Below are positions 12,338 through 23,132 of a stretch of 64,000 nucleotides of DNA, piece by piece. Every line of letters starts with the position of its first letter. The stretch's first letter is position 1. A program made the translations under genes and the position numbers. The notes under the pieces were generated by a model. That model saw only the letters and a program-made list of their open reading frames with translations, searched no databases and was not told the origin of the DNA. Source of the stretch: Adineta steineri (taxonomy: Eukaryota > Rotifera > Eurotatoria > Adinetida > Adinetidae); contig CAJNOI010000043.1 in assembly GCA_905250115.1 (NCBI GenBank), forward strand, positions 62,001-126,000, written 5' to 3'.

Positions 12338-14039
12338 ATGACAAGTGATCCAATGTTCATTAGTGGAAATGAAGAAAAACGTCATTTTGATCTGGGAAAT
12401 TCAGGAGATGAAGAAGAAGAAGATCAACCTTTATCATCATCACCTGGAAATTCTAACGATGATGAACAGATGATAATAAAAAATAAAGTGGAAACATTTG
12501 AAGATAAAAAACTTACGAAATTATATGATAATTGGTTAGAGTTTGATGCTGAAATACGTGCATTTGAACCAAAACATAAAGAATATGTTCAAAAATTAGA
12601 TGAAGTTGAATCACTTAAAACAATCTATAGAAATCAATTTAATAAATACAATAAAAAAATTCATCAATTACAAAATGATGTTGCTCGATTACGAAAATCA
12701 TACGCAAAAAAAGGTTAGAAGAAAAAAAACTTGTTGAAACTGTAAAAAAAACTTCTTTAATTTAGATGAAGAAATAAAACCTAAAACTTTGAACTCAAGT
12801 CTGAAAACTCAAAAAAATTCTCAATCAACTGCAAATCTCTTATTAAGTAGAAATCTCTCATCTCCATCAAGTCTACCATCTCATCTACGTCCATTAACAT
12901 CAGTAAATTCATCACCAACATTAGATAAATTAGTCGATACATTATCATCTGCTGAACGTTTAAATATCATATCTAATAATTTAAATACAAATGAATTATA
13001 TCTAACAAGAATCTCTGATACATTACCACGTAAAGATCCATATTTAAGAGTAATTCTCGGTGGTGTTGATGTTTCAATATTGAATAAAGCTGATAAATGG
13101 AAATATAAACAAGAATATGAAAAATTTAAATTTATTGTTACATGTATTTCATTAGTCTCTTCACTTGTTATCTGGTCATTAACATCACGTTATCGTGCAT
13201 TTGATGCACTATTTCATTTCTTACTTGTTTGGTATTATTGCACATTAACAATACGAGAATCTATTTTAATCGTTAATGGCTCAAATATTAATCGTAAATT
13301 TGTTTTTTTTTCTTATAGAATATATAGTTTTTGTTTTATTTTACTAGCTTGGTGGAGAGCGCATCATTTCATTGCAACAGTAGCTACAGGTATTCTATTA
13401 ACATGGCCTGAATCTCCTTCCTATCAAGCATTTCGTACGCAATTTTTCGTCTTTTCATTTTATCTTAGTTTTGTTCAAGTAAATGAATTTTTCTTCTAAT
13501 TATTCGACTTTATTGCTTTTTAATAGGGTCTACAATTTTATTATCAACGTGGTTGTCTCTATCGACTTCGTGCGTTAGGAGAAACACATGATATGGATAT
13601 AACTATTGAAGGATTTCATCAATGGATGTTTCGTAAGTAGATCAGAATTAAGAAAAGTAATTTCATCTTTTCTTTTTCAAAAGGTGGTTTATCATTTTTG
13701 GTTCCATTTCTTCTTGTTGGCTATTTATTTCAATTATTTAATGCATATTCATTATGGCAATTAGCACATGAATCATCTACTCATGAGTGGCAAGTCTATG
13801 TCTTATCAATAGTATTTTTTATATTATTTTTGGGAAATATTTTAACAACATTAAGTGTTTTACGTGACAAAGTCCGTGAAAAAACTCGACCAGCATTATT
13901 AAAACAAAAATATCAAAGTTTTAAAACATTTTTATCAACAAATTATCATCGAAGATCAAGATCTTATAATCTACAACGTAATCGAGAACATCCTTTAACT
14001 AGAAATGAAGAAATTCAAAAGATTTCCAAAGAAGATTAA
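12338..14039 (+). CDS. TMEM120: TMEM120 (TMPIT) family multi-pass membrane protein
   Basis: About 415 residues in five exons. Human TMEM120A/B are nuclear-envelope/ER proteins with a CoA-binding, ELOVL-like fold; TMEM120A (TACAN) was proposed as a mechanosensitive channel. The first 55 residues are acidic and Ser-rich, an extension relative to vertebrates. A coiled coil follows (residues about 60-125). The membrane domain contains the family blocks [76 protein letters not shown] and [18 protein letters not shown]. Splices: after 12713, a 54-bp intron at 13294-13347, then introns near 13480-13528 and 13634-13682. The 54-bp intron has no stop and is a multiple of three, so reading through it would add 18 residues; the family alignment (NGS...WW) supports removing it. 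The C-terminus is basic. Confidence 0.95.
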
Positions 14040-14261
14040 TTTATATTGTTATTTTTGTTTTTTTTTCTTTTAGAGAAAATGAAAAGAAAAATCATTCGTT
14101 AGACAAGAATAAAAAAATATCTAATGTCATTTTTTTTTGCTTATACATTTTTAGTAACTTTATTCAAGCATATAACTTTTCCTTTATTGAAATATGAAAT
14201 AATCTATGGTTTTCTTGTAACATTATGATAGAGTAAAAACAAAGTTTTGATGAGTTTTTTT

Positions 14262-15099
14262 TTAAAAGCTTAATTTTGAATAGAATTCAATAAGATGAAT
14301 AATAAAGTGATTAAATTGAGGAAATGTTTCTATTTGATACCAATAACGAATGGGTATTGATAATATATGCATAAATTTATGATGATAAGTAGCATAACAT
14401 GAAGCTATTAAGTTATTTACGATAATATTTCCTTCAAATGTTAATGGTGTAGAAATTGTTTGATTATAGAGAATAGTTTCTTTTATATTTATTACTTGTT
14501 TCGGTTTTGATTGTGCTGATAAAACAAAATCACCAATAACAATATTAGAAGCATAATCATAACAAAATGATGATTGTTGAATATTATTTTTCTTGATAAG
14601 AATTGAATGTGATGGTGTAAGACGAAGTGGATCTTGATCATCTGTTGTATATATATCCAGAAAACGAACAGATGAACGTTGATGATTAAATACGGTTAAT
14701 ACTCGACTTTTTTCAAATTGACCAGATGATAAATAAACAAGAACTTCATCACCAATATTTAATGCATCTAATGAACGAGTAGAACCATCGGCAAGTGTTA
14801 CATTTGTTTTATCAAAGAAACATCCAATCTCTTGAATGAAATTTTTTTATTCAGTTGTCTTTTTGAAATTAAAGCTTACCGAATGGTTGCTGTGTTGTTG
14901 TTCTTATTGTTGTTGTTGTAGAACGTGGTGTTGTAGGTAGAGTAGTAGGAGCCATAAAATTTGATATCGAAGGATAAAAGAATTTAGCCGACATATAAAT
15001 AATTGTAGCAAAAACAAAAGAAATAACGACTAATTGAATGATCGTTGGTAAATGTCTAGTCGCTAATCGTCTTTTAAATTGCAAAAATCGTCGATCCAT
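14262..15099 (-). CDS. Type II membrane protein with Hedgehog-type Hog/Hint autoprocessing domain, no Hedge domain
   Basis: Two exons, 14880-15099 and 14262-14830, joined by a short GT-AG intron, give 789 nt and 262 residues. The ATG at 15097-15099 is the first in frame. Residues 1-19 are basic (RRFLQFKRR), residues about 20-42 are one membrane segment, and residues 50-71 are a Thr/Pro stalk. From Cys77 there is a complete Hog domain: EIGCFF with the Cys nucleophile, TLADGSTRSLDALNIGDEVL, the TxxH block LTPSHSILI, and near the end LTFEGNIIVNNLIASCYA. The basic N-terminus and the two sequons (NVT, NQT) suggest the Hog part is lumenal or extracellular. In Hedgehog this domain cuts before its own Cys and transfers a sterol. 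The place of the sterol-activating Asp (LDR/MDR in Hedgehog) reads FNHQ here, so the acceptor may differ. The signalling half is absent. Activity is inferred, not shown. Confidence 0.86.
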
Positions 15100-16881
15100 T
15101 TTTATCAATTAAATCTAAAATTGAAACAATAGTTAAAAAAAAACCTTCATAATATTAGCTTTAAATTGTTGCTTCCTATAATTTATATTTTTTTTTACTT
15201 TTTTTTCTCTTTTTTTTTTACTCGTTCAGTTCTTAAAATAATGAATTTTACGTTGCATAGCAGCGAGACAACCTTAACATAATAGAAGAAATAATTTTAC
15301 TTTCTTTAAAGAGAAAAAAAACTTATGACTTATTCATGCGACCATGAGAAAAAAAAACTGAAAAGTTAAAAATATTGTCTGCTTATTTTTATGATTTTAA
15401 TAGCATCTATATTTCTATTTATCAGTACAATACATTTTTAAAAGAGTAGAAAAAGACACGTACTTATATATATCTTAATAATATGAATTGTTAGAATGAA
15501 CGGCTCCTCTCTTCACAAAATCATATACAAATGCGTTATAAGGAAGTAAAAGTGAAAATTGATTGTACTAGTAGTGTGAACTACAACTGATGAATATTTT
15601 TTATATGAAATTGGCTTTGTGCTGCATATGTGTAATATTTTAATAAGAACTATGTTACTCGTTTGTATCACTATGATTTTCAAATTTTAAAACTTTCTTT
15701 TAATACTATGAAAACTAGTAAAAATAATGATTCATCTCTTAGTAATGACCATATGGTTACCGACATCAATACCTGCACTTTTTCATAATAAATAATTAAA
15801 TGATGTAACAAAGTAGGCAATAAAAATTTATATTCATTTCATTAATTTGACTATAGATGTTAGTTTCACTCAAATGTAAAACAAATAACTAACATGCATA
15901 CATTCGATATGACTGAAAATATAAAGATTAAATCATTCATTGGAAAATTGTTATTATTACTGACATACAAAGATGATTATTTCAATTTCTAATTAGATAT
16001 TTTAATACTTTTCAGTTCTACTTTAGTTTTATATCACTCGCTATTCTTGCACACTTTAGTTTTTTTTTCGCAGGATTTATCATTTAAAATCTTTTAAGAT
16101 ATATTATAAATCTAAGCTTTATTTTTGCAAATACTGAAATAGTATAAAATAAGTAATCTTTACCAACAGCGATTGATATTTCATATCCTCTATTTCTTAT
16201 CAGAGCCATCGATTCAATTAGTTTACTCATTTTTAATAATTTTTCGACTAATTTTACTTTATAACCCTATCGAGGACGGGGACGTGTTGATCCCCAATAG
16301 GTTCCAATTGAAAACCATGCTGTAGATGACTTCCGCTTTAAAATTTAGGCTTCTTTCTTTTACACTATACTAGTCTAGATGCACTAAAATGATTTTCCAG
16401 AACAATACATAATATTTTCAACAAAATTGATCATTGGCCCCATCACAGTAATTTTATTCCATGCTAAGAAACATTCGAAACTCACGATCGTCACTTTCTG
16501 TCAATTTAAAAGTGCCATTTTTTCAGTTTGATAGAGGTCAGTGAGAGCTATAAAATCATATTGATACATGTGAAAAAATATACTGTGCTCGACTTTTTCA
16601 GAGACCACATTGTCCATATCTAGCAAAACATACATAGAATGGGACAGATCAGTCTATAAGATGGTCAGTATTTCTCATAGAGTCAATGTAATTTTTTTAG
16701 CATAGACACTGAAAACTACGATATAACATTAATATATGTGAAATAATATGCTGGCCTTGAAACAATTCGAATAGGAAATATGGATCGATGTACCATAATA
16801 ATAGTCTCGTTGGTTGGCTCGCTCCGAATTAAATTTCTAACGATATAGAGGGTGTATCAACGTGGATAAAGTGCGCAATCC
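15100..16881. other. AT-rich region at the left edge of the accessory island
   Basis: No gene recognised. Around 16540-16800 two tracts resemble each other as a degenerate direct repeat (an ATATTGATACATGTGAAA-like block and an ATTAATATATGTGAAA-like block about 190 bp apart). Otherwise it is AT-rich filler with poly-T runs. The 5' part should contain the promoter of the Hog-domain gene. Confidence 0.4.
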
Positions 16882-16944
16882 GTGTGGGTATCTGTGTAGG
16901 TTGGCATTAGGTTCACTCAACATCGATACCCATACCCTTCACAT
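16882..16944. repeat. GTGTGGG-type hairpin (left-most copy)
   Basis: G-rich arm GTGTGGGTATC near 16882-16892 faces a C-rich arm GATACCCATAC near 16925-16935, pairing at 10 of 11 positions. It belongs to a family of similar hairpins seen only between about 16.9 and 43.7 kb. Confidence 0.55.
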
Positions 16945-17220
16945 AGCTTTTCTCATTAGTTTTGTCATAATAAATTTCATACATTCACCAAACATTAACA
17001 TGACGTTTGACAAAAACTAATTCGGTGATAGAATTGTAGTTCTCATTCTACCTTTACTCGAATCTCGGCTTCTGTTTTATTCGTTCTTTCGATAATGTTA
17101 CCAGCAAATGTGTTTGGTTTGTTCTGCTTCTTGCTCTATACAATATTATTTTCAAAAGTAACTAGATGAAATTTGTCCTTGAGCGGCAACAAAAAAATCG
17201 AGAATAAACAAGTCACTGCC

Positions 17221-17229
17221 TATATAAAA
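17221..17229 (+). promoter_or_regulatory. TATA box of ART-TPR gene 1
   Basis: TATATAAAA lies 91 bp before the ATG. The paralogue at 28317 has the same motif at exactly the same distance, and the gene at 40133 has one at 94 bp. Confidence 0.75.
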
Positions 17230-17311
17230 AAACGGTGATTATTATTTTCATTCAAACAACAGCATACACTGACAAGTTCACCTTCAACAAAAAATTTACA
17301 ACAGGATCAAA

Positions 17312-20300
17312 ATGAGTGGATTTAAATCAAATGAAAACGCTGTTGTATCATCCAAATCAACAGCATCACGAAATATTCAACAATCACGACAACGTATGAC
17401 ACAAAACTACCTTCTCCTATGGGTAGATACCAGCATCGACCAAACAAACGAAGATTATGAAAACACATTAAAACAAATACGAACTATTACGGCTGATGTT
17501 AATGTCTTTACGCAACGAGATGCATGCATCGACTTTCTCACAGATGCTCAACTAGACATCGAGTTTATTCTCGTTGTCAAGGATACTATGTCTCAACAAA
17601 TAATGCCCCTCATCAATGATATTCCTCAGCTGCATAGTGTTTATATCTTCAATGATATTAAAATCTTACAAGAAGAATGGGTAAAAAAATGCGACAAAAT
17701 CAAGAGCATTCATACCAGCGTCGCTGATCTATGTCAAGCATTAGAAGTCGGTATCAAGCAGTTCAATCAAGACTCAATAGCTATGAGTTTTATCACAGTC
17801 GATGAAATGGCTTCAACTGATAATTTAAATCAGTTGGAGCCAACATTTATGTATACCCAGCTATTCAAGGAAATTCTCTTTGATATGGATCATGCGGAAC
17901 AGACCATCAAACAGTTTACTACCTATTGTCGAAATTCTAACAGCGTATCACCAATCAATATTGACCGTTTTGAAAAAGAATACACTTCTCAATTAGCTAT
18001 TTGGTGGTATACTTTCCCATGCGGTATCTATTCTATGCTCAATTATGGTCTTCGAACAATGGATGCCGATATAATTATTACTATGGGTTTTTTTCTACGT
18101 GATGTACATGAACAAATTAAACAGTTATACGAGCAACAAGTCAATAGTTATGAAACACAACCTTTTTTAGTTTATCGAGGACAAGGTCTTATGAAATCAG
18201 ACTTTGAAAAACTTCAAAAAACAAAAGGTGGACTTATGTCATTTAACAATTTCTTGTCCACCAGTAAAGATAAAGATGTGTCCCTTGGTTTTGCTCAAGG
18301 TGCTTCAACAAAATTGGATACAATGGGCATTCTTTTTATAATGTCTATTGACCCTGATATTAAATCAACACCGTTTGCTTTCATCAAAGAGATGAGTTAT
18401 TTTCAGGAAGAAGAAGAAATTCTCTTCTCAATGCACACTGTCTTTCGAGTGAGCGCAATTACACAAATCGATAATAAGAATCAACTTTATCAAGTTGAAT
18501 TACAATTAACGTCGGATGATGATCCACAACTACGATTACTTACTGATCGAATACGAGAAGAAGCTGGTGGTACCGGATGGCACAGATTGGGTGAATTATT
18601 GTTTACTATTGGTCAGTTTAATAAGGCTGAACCCTTGTACACCACATTACTCGAACAGACATCTTATATAGGTGAGCAAGCGCATTATTATAATCGGCTT
18701 GGGGCTATCTATTTAAATCAAGGCGATTATGAAAAGGCTATTCCGTATTGCGAACAAGGACTTGAAATTGATCAAAAAATTCTCCCTTCAGATCCTCGTC
18801 ATTTGGCCACTTCATACAACAACATCGGCAGTATGTATGAGCATATGGGAGAGTACTCCCAAGCACTTTTATCTTACGAAAAAGCACTCGAAATTCAAAA
18901 AAAAACTCTTTCTGCCAATCATCCCGATTTGGCTACTTCATACAGCCACATCGGTTCGGTATATCACGAGATGGGAGAGTACTCACAAGCACTTTCGTAT
19001 CACGAAAAAGCACTTGAAATTGATCAAAAAACTCTTCCTTCAAATCATCCTTATTTGGCTACTTCATACAACAACATTGGTTTGGTGTATGACGAGATGG
19101 AAGAGTACTCGCAAGCACTTTCATATCACGAAAAAGCACTTCAAATTCGTAAAAATACTCTTCCTACAAATCATCTTCATTTGGCTACTTCATACAACAA
19201 CATCGGTAGTGTGTATGAGCACATGAGAGAGTATTCAAAAGCATTTTCATTTTACGAAAAGGCACTTGAAATTGATCAAAAAACTCTTTCTTCAAATCAT
19301 CCTTTATTGGCTACTGCATACAACAACATCGGTAGTGTATATGACAAAATGGGAGAGTATTCGAAAGCACTTTCATCTCACGGGAAAGCACTTGAAATTC
19401 GAGAAAANNNNNNNNNNNNNNNNNNNNNNNNNNNNNNNNNNNNNNNNNNNNNNNNNNNNNNNNNNNNNNNNNNNNNNNNNNNNNNNNNNNNNNNNNNNNN
19501 NNNNNNNNNNNNNNNNNNNNNNNNNNNNNNNNNNNNNNNNNNNNNNNNNNNNNNNNNNNNNNNNNNNNNNNNNNNNNNNNNNNNNNNNNNNNNNNNNNNN
19601 NNNNNNNNNNNNNNNNNNNNNNNNNNNNNNNNNNNNNNNNNNNNNNNNNNNNNNNNNNNNNNNNNNNNNNNNNNNNNNNNNNNNNNNNNNNNNNNNNNNN
19701 NNNNNNNNNNNNNNNNNNNNNNNNNNNNNNNNNNNNNNNNNNNNNNNNNNNNNNNNNNNNNNNNNNNNNNNNNNNNNNNNNNNNNNNNNNNNNNNNNNNN
19801 NNNNNNNNNNNNNNNNNNNNNNNNNNNNNNNNNNNNNNNNNNNNNNNNNNNNNNNNNNNNNNNNNNNNNNNNNNNNNNNNNNNNNNNNNNNNNNNNNNNN
19901 NNNNNNNNNNNNNNNNNNNNNNNNNNNNNNNNNNNNNNNNNNNNNNNNNNNNNNNNNNNNNNNNNNNNNNNNNNNNNNNNNNNNNNNNNNNNNNNNNNNN
20001 NNNNNNNNNNNNNNGTTTATAAGCACATGGGAGAGTACTCGAAAGCACTTTCATATCACGACAAAGCACTTGAAATTCAACAAAAAACTCTTTCTTCAAA
20101 TGATCCTGATTTGGCTACTTCATACAGCAACATCGGTAGTGTGTATAAGCACAAGGGAGAGTACTCGCAAGCACTTTCATATTACGAAAAAGCGTTGGAA
20201 ATTCGAGAAAAAAGTCTTTCTTCAAATCATCTTGATTTGGCTAATTCGTACAACAACTGCGCTGATTTATATTGTAGTATGAAAGACCATTCGAAAGCAC

Positions 20301-20410
20301 TATCATATTTTGAACGTGCCGTGGACATATATCAGCGTACATTACCTGTAACTCATCCTGATATTGAAGATGTGAAAAGGAGCATTGAAATTGTAAGAAA
20401 GAACTTATAA
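17312..20410 (+). CDS. Receiver-like / ADP-ribosyltransferase / TPR protein, gene 1 (internal gap)
   Basis: Single intronless ORF of 1,032 codons counting the gap; 607 bases (19408-20014) are unknown but the frame is kept. Residues about 33-160 form an alternating strand/helix domain beginning YLLLWVDTSIDQ, receiver- or flavodoxin-like by pattern. Residues about 165-405 are an arginine-type mono-ADP-ribosyltransferase: R in FLVYRGQG (about 289), STS in NNFLSTSKD (about 315) and E-x-E in QEEEEILFSM (about 367). ARTs move ADP-ribose from NAD+ to a protein side chain. From about 430 there are 42-residue kinesin-light-chain-type TPRs (NNIGSVYxHMGEYSxAL). No signal peptide or membrane segment is seen, so the protein is probably cytosolic. 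Target and trigger are unknown. It is one of four related genes in this island; AATAAA at about 20420 may be the poly(A) signal. Confidence 0.9.
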   Translation: MSGFKSNENAVVSSKSTASRNIQQSRQRMTQNYLLLWVDTSIDQTNEDYENTLKQIRTITADVNVFTQRDACIDFLTDAQLDIEFILVVKDTMSQQIMPLINDIPQLHSVYIFNDIKILQEEWVKKCDKIKSIHTSVADLCQALEVGIKQFNQDSIAMSFITVDEMASTDNLNQLEPTFMYTQLFKEILFDMDHAEQTIKQFTTYCRNSNSVSPINIDRFEKEYTSQLAIWWYTFPCGIYSMLNYGLRTMDADIIITMGFFLRDVHEQIKQLYEQQVNSYETQPFLVYRGQGLMKSDFEKLQKTKGGLMSFNNFLSTSKDKDVSLGFAQGASTKLDTMGILFIMSIDPDIKSTPFAFIKEMSYFQEEEEILFSMHTVFRVSAITQIDNKNQLYQVELQLTSDDDPQLRLLTDRIREEAGGTGWHRLGELLFTIGQFNKAEPLYTTLLEQTSYIGEQAHYYNRLGAIYLNQGDYEKAIPYCEQGLEIDQKILPSDPRHLATSYNNIGSMYEHMGEYSQALLSYEKALEIQKKTLSANHPDLATSYSHIGSVYHEMGEYSQALSYHEKALEIDQKTLPSNHPYLATSYNNIGLVYDEMEEYSQALSYHEKALQIRKNTLPTNHLHLATSYNNIGSVYEHMREYSKAFSFYEKALEIDQKTLSSNHPLLATAYNNIGSVYDKMGEYSKALSSHGKALEIREXXXXXXXXXXXXXXXXXXXXXXXXXXXXXXXXXXXXXXXXXXXXXXXXXXXXXXXXXXXXXXXXXXXXXXXXXXXXXXXXXXXXXXXXXXXXXXXXXXXXXXXXXXXXXXXXXXXXXXXXXXXXXXXXXXXXXXXXXXXXXXXXXXXXXXXXXXXXXXXXXXXXXXXXXXXXXXXXXXXXXXXXXXXXXXXXXXXXXXXXXXXVYKHMGEYSKALSYHDKALEIQQKTLSSNDPDLATSYSNIGSVYKHKGEYSQALSYYEKALEIREKSLSSNHLDLANSYNNCADLYCSMKDHSKALSYFERAVDIYQRTLPVTHPDIEDVKRSIEIVRKNL
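19408..20014. other. Assembly gap (607 N) inside TPR array of gene 1
   Basis: Run of N within 126-bp TPR repeats, a typical place for assembly failure. If the size is right it would hold a little under five repeats. The true repeat number of gene 1 is unknown. Confidence 0.98.
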
Positions 20411-20587
20411 AGAATAGTTAATAAATAAATGAAATAAGGTTTTGTTCTCTTATTTTTGAATTAGTTTTAATTTATAGTGACTCGCACGCGCGTACAGAGA
20501 GCAACTCTGTAAATAATAAAAACGTGATGGACAAAGCCGACTAATAAATAGGCATGGACGATATCACATCGGAATCGGCAGTCTTCA

Positions 20588-20636
20588 GGGTGGGTGAGGG
20601 TGTTATTGAAGAAGGAAGATTCACACTCACCCATCC
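20588..20636. repeat. G-rich/C-rich hairpin downstream of ART gene 1
   Basis: GGGTGGGTGAGGGTG faces CACACTCACCCATCC across about 20 bp. The homologous position downstream of gene 2 (31546-31596) keeps the hairpin although the arms differ, so it predates the duplication. Confidence 0.6.
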
Positions 20637-20639
20637 ATA

Positions 20640-21694
20640 ATAAGAATAAAATCAATTACGCAATACATTTCTAGCAACACACAATATCGGTTTATTTTCT
20701 CTTTCAACTAAATATAAAATAACAAAAACATTTTGTTGTCAAAAAAAGTTCGATTTTATTGTTCAGACAGCGTTGTATTTCCTTGGTTAAGGCATGATAT
20801 TCGATATATCTTTAACAAGAATAACATTAAATTTTGTTTGGAATACTTTGTTTTCACATCCTACCTGCAAAATTTTAATATCACGAACTTTCTTTTATAT
20901 TTACAGTAAATAATACGTGATATTTCATATAAGTTTTGAAAAAGCAAATGGATTCATTATTTTTATTTATTGATAATTTCAAACGTTGTATTTGTTGCAA
21001 ATATTTTAATAAAAAAGAAAGTTCCTATTGACATCATTATGTAGGCAAATAGAGGGAAAAACCTTTTTGACAGTTAATTATTGGGGAATATAACTAAAAA
21101 GAAACAACTGGGTTTTGTTCAATTCAACAAAAGGGTGTGGATAAATAAAAGATAAACACACACCCACACCCACCCTCAATTTACTCATTATTGCGTACTC
21201 TGCAGTCGAGTTAGTTTTGCAAATTGACTGCATGTTTTACTTATTCTTACTAAAATATATATATTAGCTAGCAGAATTCGACTATGCCATTTATAATTCC
21301 ACAACTACTAAACAGTAGATAAGTATAAGAATGAACTGTTTTGTATTTTGTTGCCATCGAAATAATAACAAATTGATAGTAATTGCATATTCTCCTATGG
21401 AATGCCTTAATTTGATTCATAAAGGGCAGTATTAATTTACAAATGAAGATATTTATTTTGAATACAAATCTTAGAGATAAAAGCAATAATATTTTGAGTA
21501 AACGATGCATATCTAAAAAAAATATAACACGTAAGTAAAAAGTATACAAAAATAACATTTAAGTAGATTGATAACAGACATATCTTTTTATACTTTAATG
21601 AAAGAAATATCTGTTGTCAATTTACTTCAAATAATGTTTGCATTTATAAAATACTTTACAACATCAAATAATATATTTATTAAGAGATTCGTGA
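20640..21694. other. Intergenic, 3' flanks of ART gene 1 and the GPCR
   Basis: The first 235 bp belong to the duplicated 3' flank. One further hairpin sits at 21131-21175. I see no gene in the rest. Confidence 0.5.
21131..21175. repeat. G-rich/C-rich hairpin
   Basis: AGGGTGTGG, then an AT-rich spacer (ATAAATAAAAGATAAA), then CACCCACACCCACCC. Same family as the hairpins at 26.9, 33.6 and 36.5 kb. Confidence 0.55.
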
Positions 21695-22247
21695 TTAAAC
21701 GTTTGTCGTGATCTCCACTGCTATTTGATTATGAATTATTCTTTTCTGCCAATATCGTTTGATATGCATTTCGAACAAAACATACTTTAATTGTTGACGA
21801 AATCGTTGTGATACACAAATATATGTGTAAAATGGACTCTAGAATTATACAGAAAAAACAAAAGTTAAAGGATATTAGTATGTTATGGAATGGACAATTA
21901 TCGGTAAAATTCTTACCGCATAACTCAAAATAGAAAAATTTAAAGTGATAGACGATGCCAAACTAACTTTAGCTTGAAATACAGGATCACTCGATGTTGC
22001 AGTAATTTTTGAAAACATATAGGTAATGCCGAATGGTAATACAGTGCAGAAATTAATGAGAACTTGAACAAGAACCATTATTGTTAATTGTTTGTCTAAT
22101 TCATGTCGGATAAGAGGAACTGTTCGATGAGTTAAATGTCGCGCATTATAATAAGCCATGAATCCAATTATAATTGATATGAATGGTAACAAATTTGAAA
22201 TAGTAAAATAATAACCATAAATTAGATACTCACTAAATTTCTCATTT

Positions 22248-22255
22248 GTGATTTC
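22248..22255 (+). repeat. Left target-site duplication GTGATTTC
   Basis: Perfect 8-bp direct copy of 23125-23132, flanking the inserted element. Confidence 0.93.
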
Positions 22256-23124
22256 GGGAAAGAGACAAAACGCACCAACTTTTTTTTACGATTTCCCTGA
22301 AGAGATGTTCGTCCCGACTTCCCGACATACGAAAACATGCATAATCTTCGGAATGTCAAAAATTCAAAAAATAAGCAGGGTGTTCGGGATGAAAGTAACC
22401 GGAAGATCGTAACAATGAAAATATGCAGATCGTAATGAAAAGAGGCAGGATGTTCGTAACTATGTTCGTGTGCGCACTTTTTTTGAGAGATTTTAAACGA
22501 CTCAGTAGCTTGTATTTTAAGATAATGAACAAAACAATGTTCTCATGAATACAATAAATCTTTTTCAACTCAGAAAAAAGCACAAGAAATAGCATAGATA
22601 ATCAAACAAAGTACAAAAAATAGAAAACTAAATCATAGAAAAGAATAGAGACATTTGCTTTAATGTTGATAAAGAATAGGGATTTCTATCATAAAAAAAA
22701 GTGACATGTGCAAAGAAACGGAATGTTATTTTTTCATCCGTTTATTTGTTGTACCACGACTCTTAGCTTTCATTGCTTTACCATTTGTGGGAGTGGTTAC
22801 ATAATACTTTTTCCCACGCCCTCACTCTAATATTTACATTCTCCTTAAGATTAGTGCTCTCTATAAGTATTATAATATATTTACGATCTCCAGGTAAAAT
22901 GAGTTTACGGACACCCGGTCATTTCCATCCCGATTTACTGACAGTATTAATTTACATATAGTCGACCACTTCGTTTCGATTTCCCTGTTTTTTTTAAAAT
23001 TATAGTCGCCTAATAAACTTTTTTTACGGACTCCCGGTAAAAATGGCAAAAAAAAAAGTCGAATCTGAACACCTAGACAAATTACCAGGTGTTCGGGATG
23101 CCTAGTACGTTTTGTCTTTGTCCC
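22256..23124. mobile_element. Non-autonomous hAT-like DNA transposon in the GPCR exon
   Basis: 869 bp. The left end GGGAAAGAGACAAAACG and the reverse complement of the right end GGGACAAAGACAAAACG agree at 15 of 17 positions. The 8-bp target duplication is what hAT elements make. No transposase ORF is present. Short CCCGG/CCGGG and TGTTCGGGATG motifs recur near both ends. A G-rich/C-rich hairpin like those elsewhere in the island lies inside at about 22785-22826. Confidence 0.9.
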
Positions 23125-23132
23125 GTGATTTC
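23125..23132 (+). repeat. Right target-site duplication GTGATTTC
   Basis: Perfect copy of 22248-22255. Joining the flanks through one copy gives an open GPCR reading frame. Confidence 0.93.

Larger units (their letters stand above)
16950..20875 (+). repeat. Segmental duplication, copy A1 (ART-TPR gene 1 with flanks)
   Basis: From about 16950 (CATAATAAATTTCATACATTC) to about 20875 (TTTTCACATCCTACCTG) the sequence is closely similar, in the same orientation, to about 27955-31835. The match covers promoter, 5' UTR, coding region and about 460 bp of 3' flank, so this is a DNA-level duplication and not a retrocopy. Confidence 0.9.

Noticed and set aside
19311..20099. Minus-strand ORFs crossing the N gap in gene 1
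   Set aside because: Mostly unknown bases; antisense to a well-supported gene.
18729..20282. Long + strand ORFs in a second frame of ART gene 1 (also 29596-31155 in gene 2 and 42090-42443 in gene 4)
   Set aside because: They overlap the TPR arrays and repeat with the same 126-bp period; open only because the repeat unit lacks stops in that frame. The translation is Lys/Leu/Thr-rich with no family.
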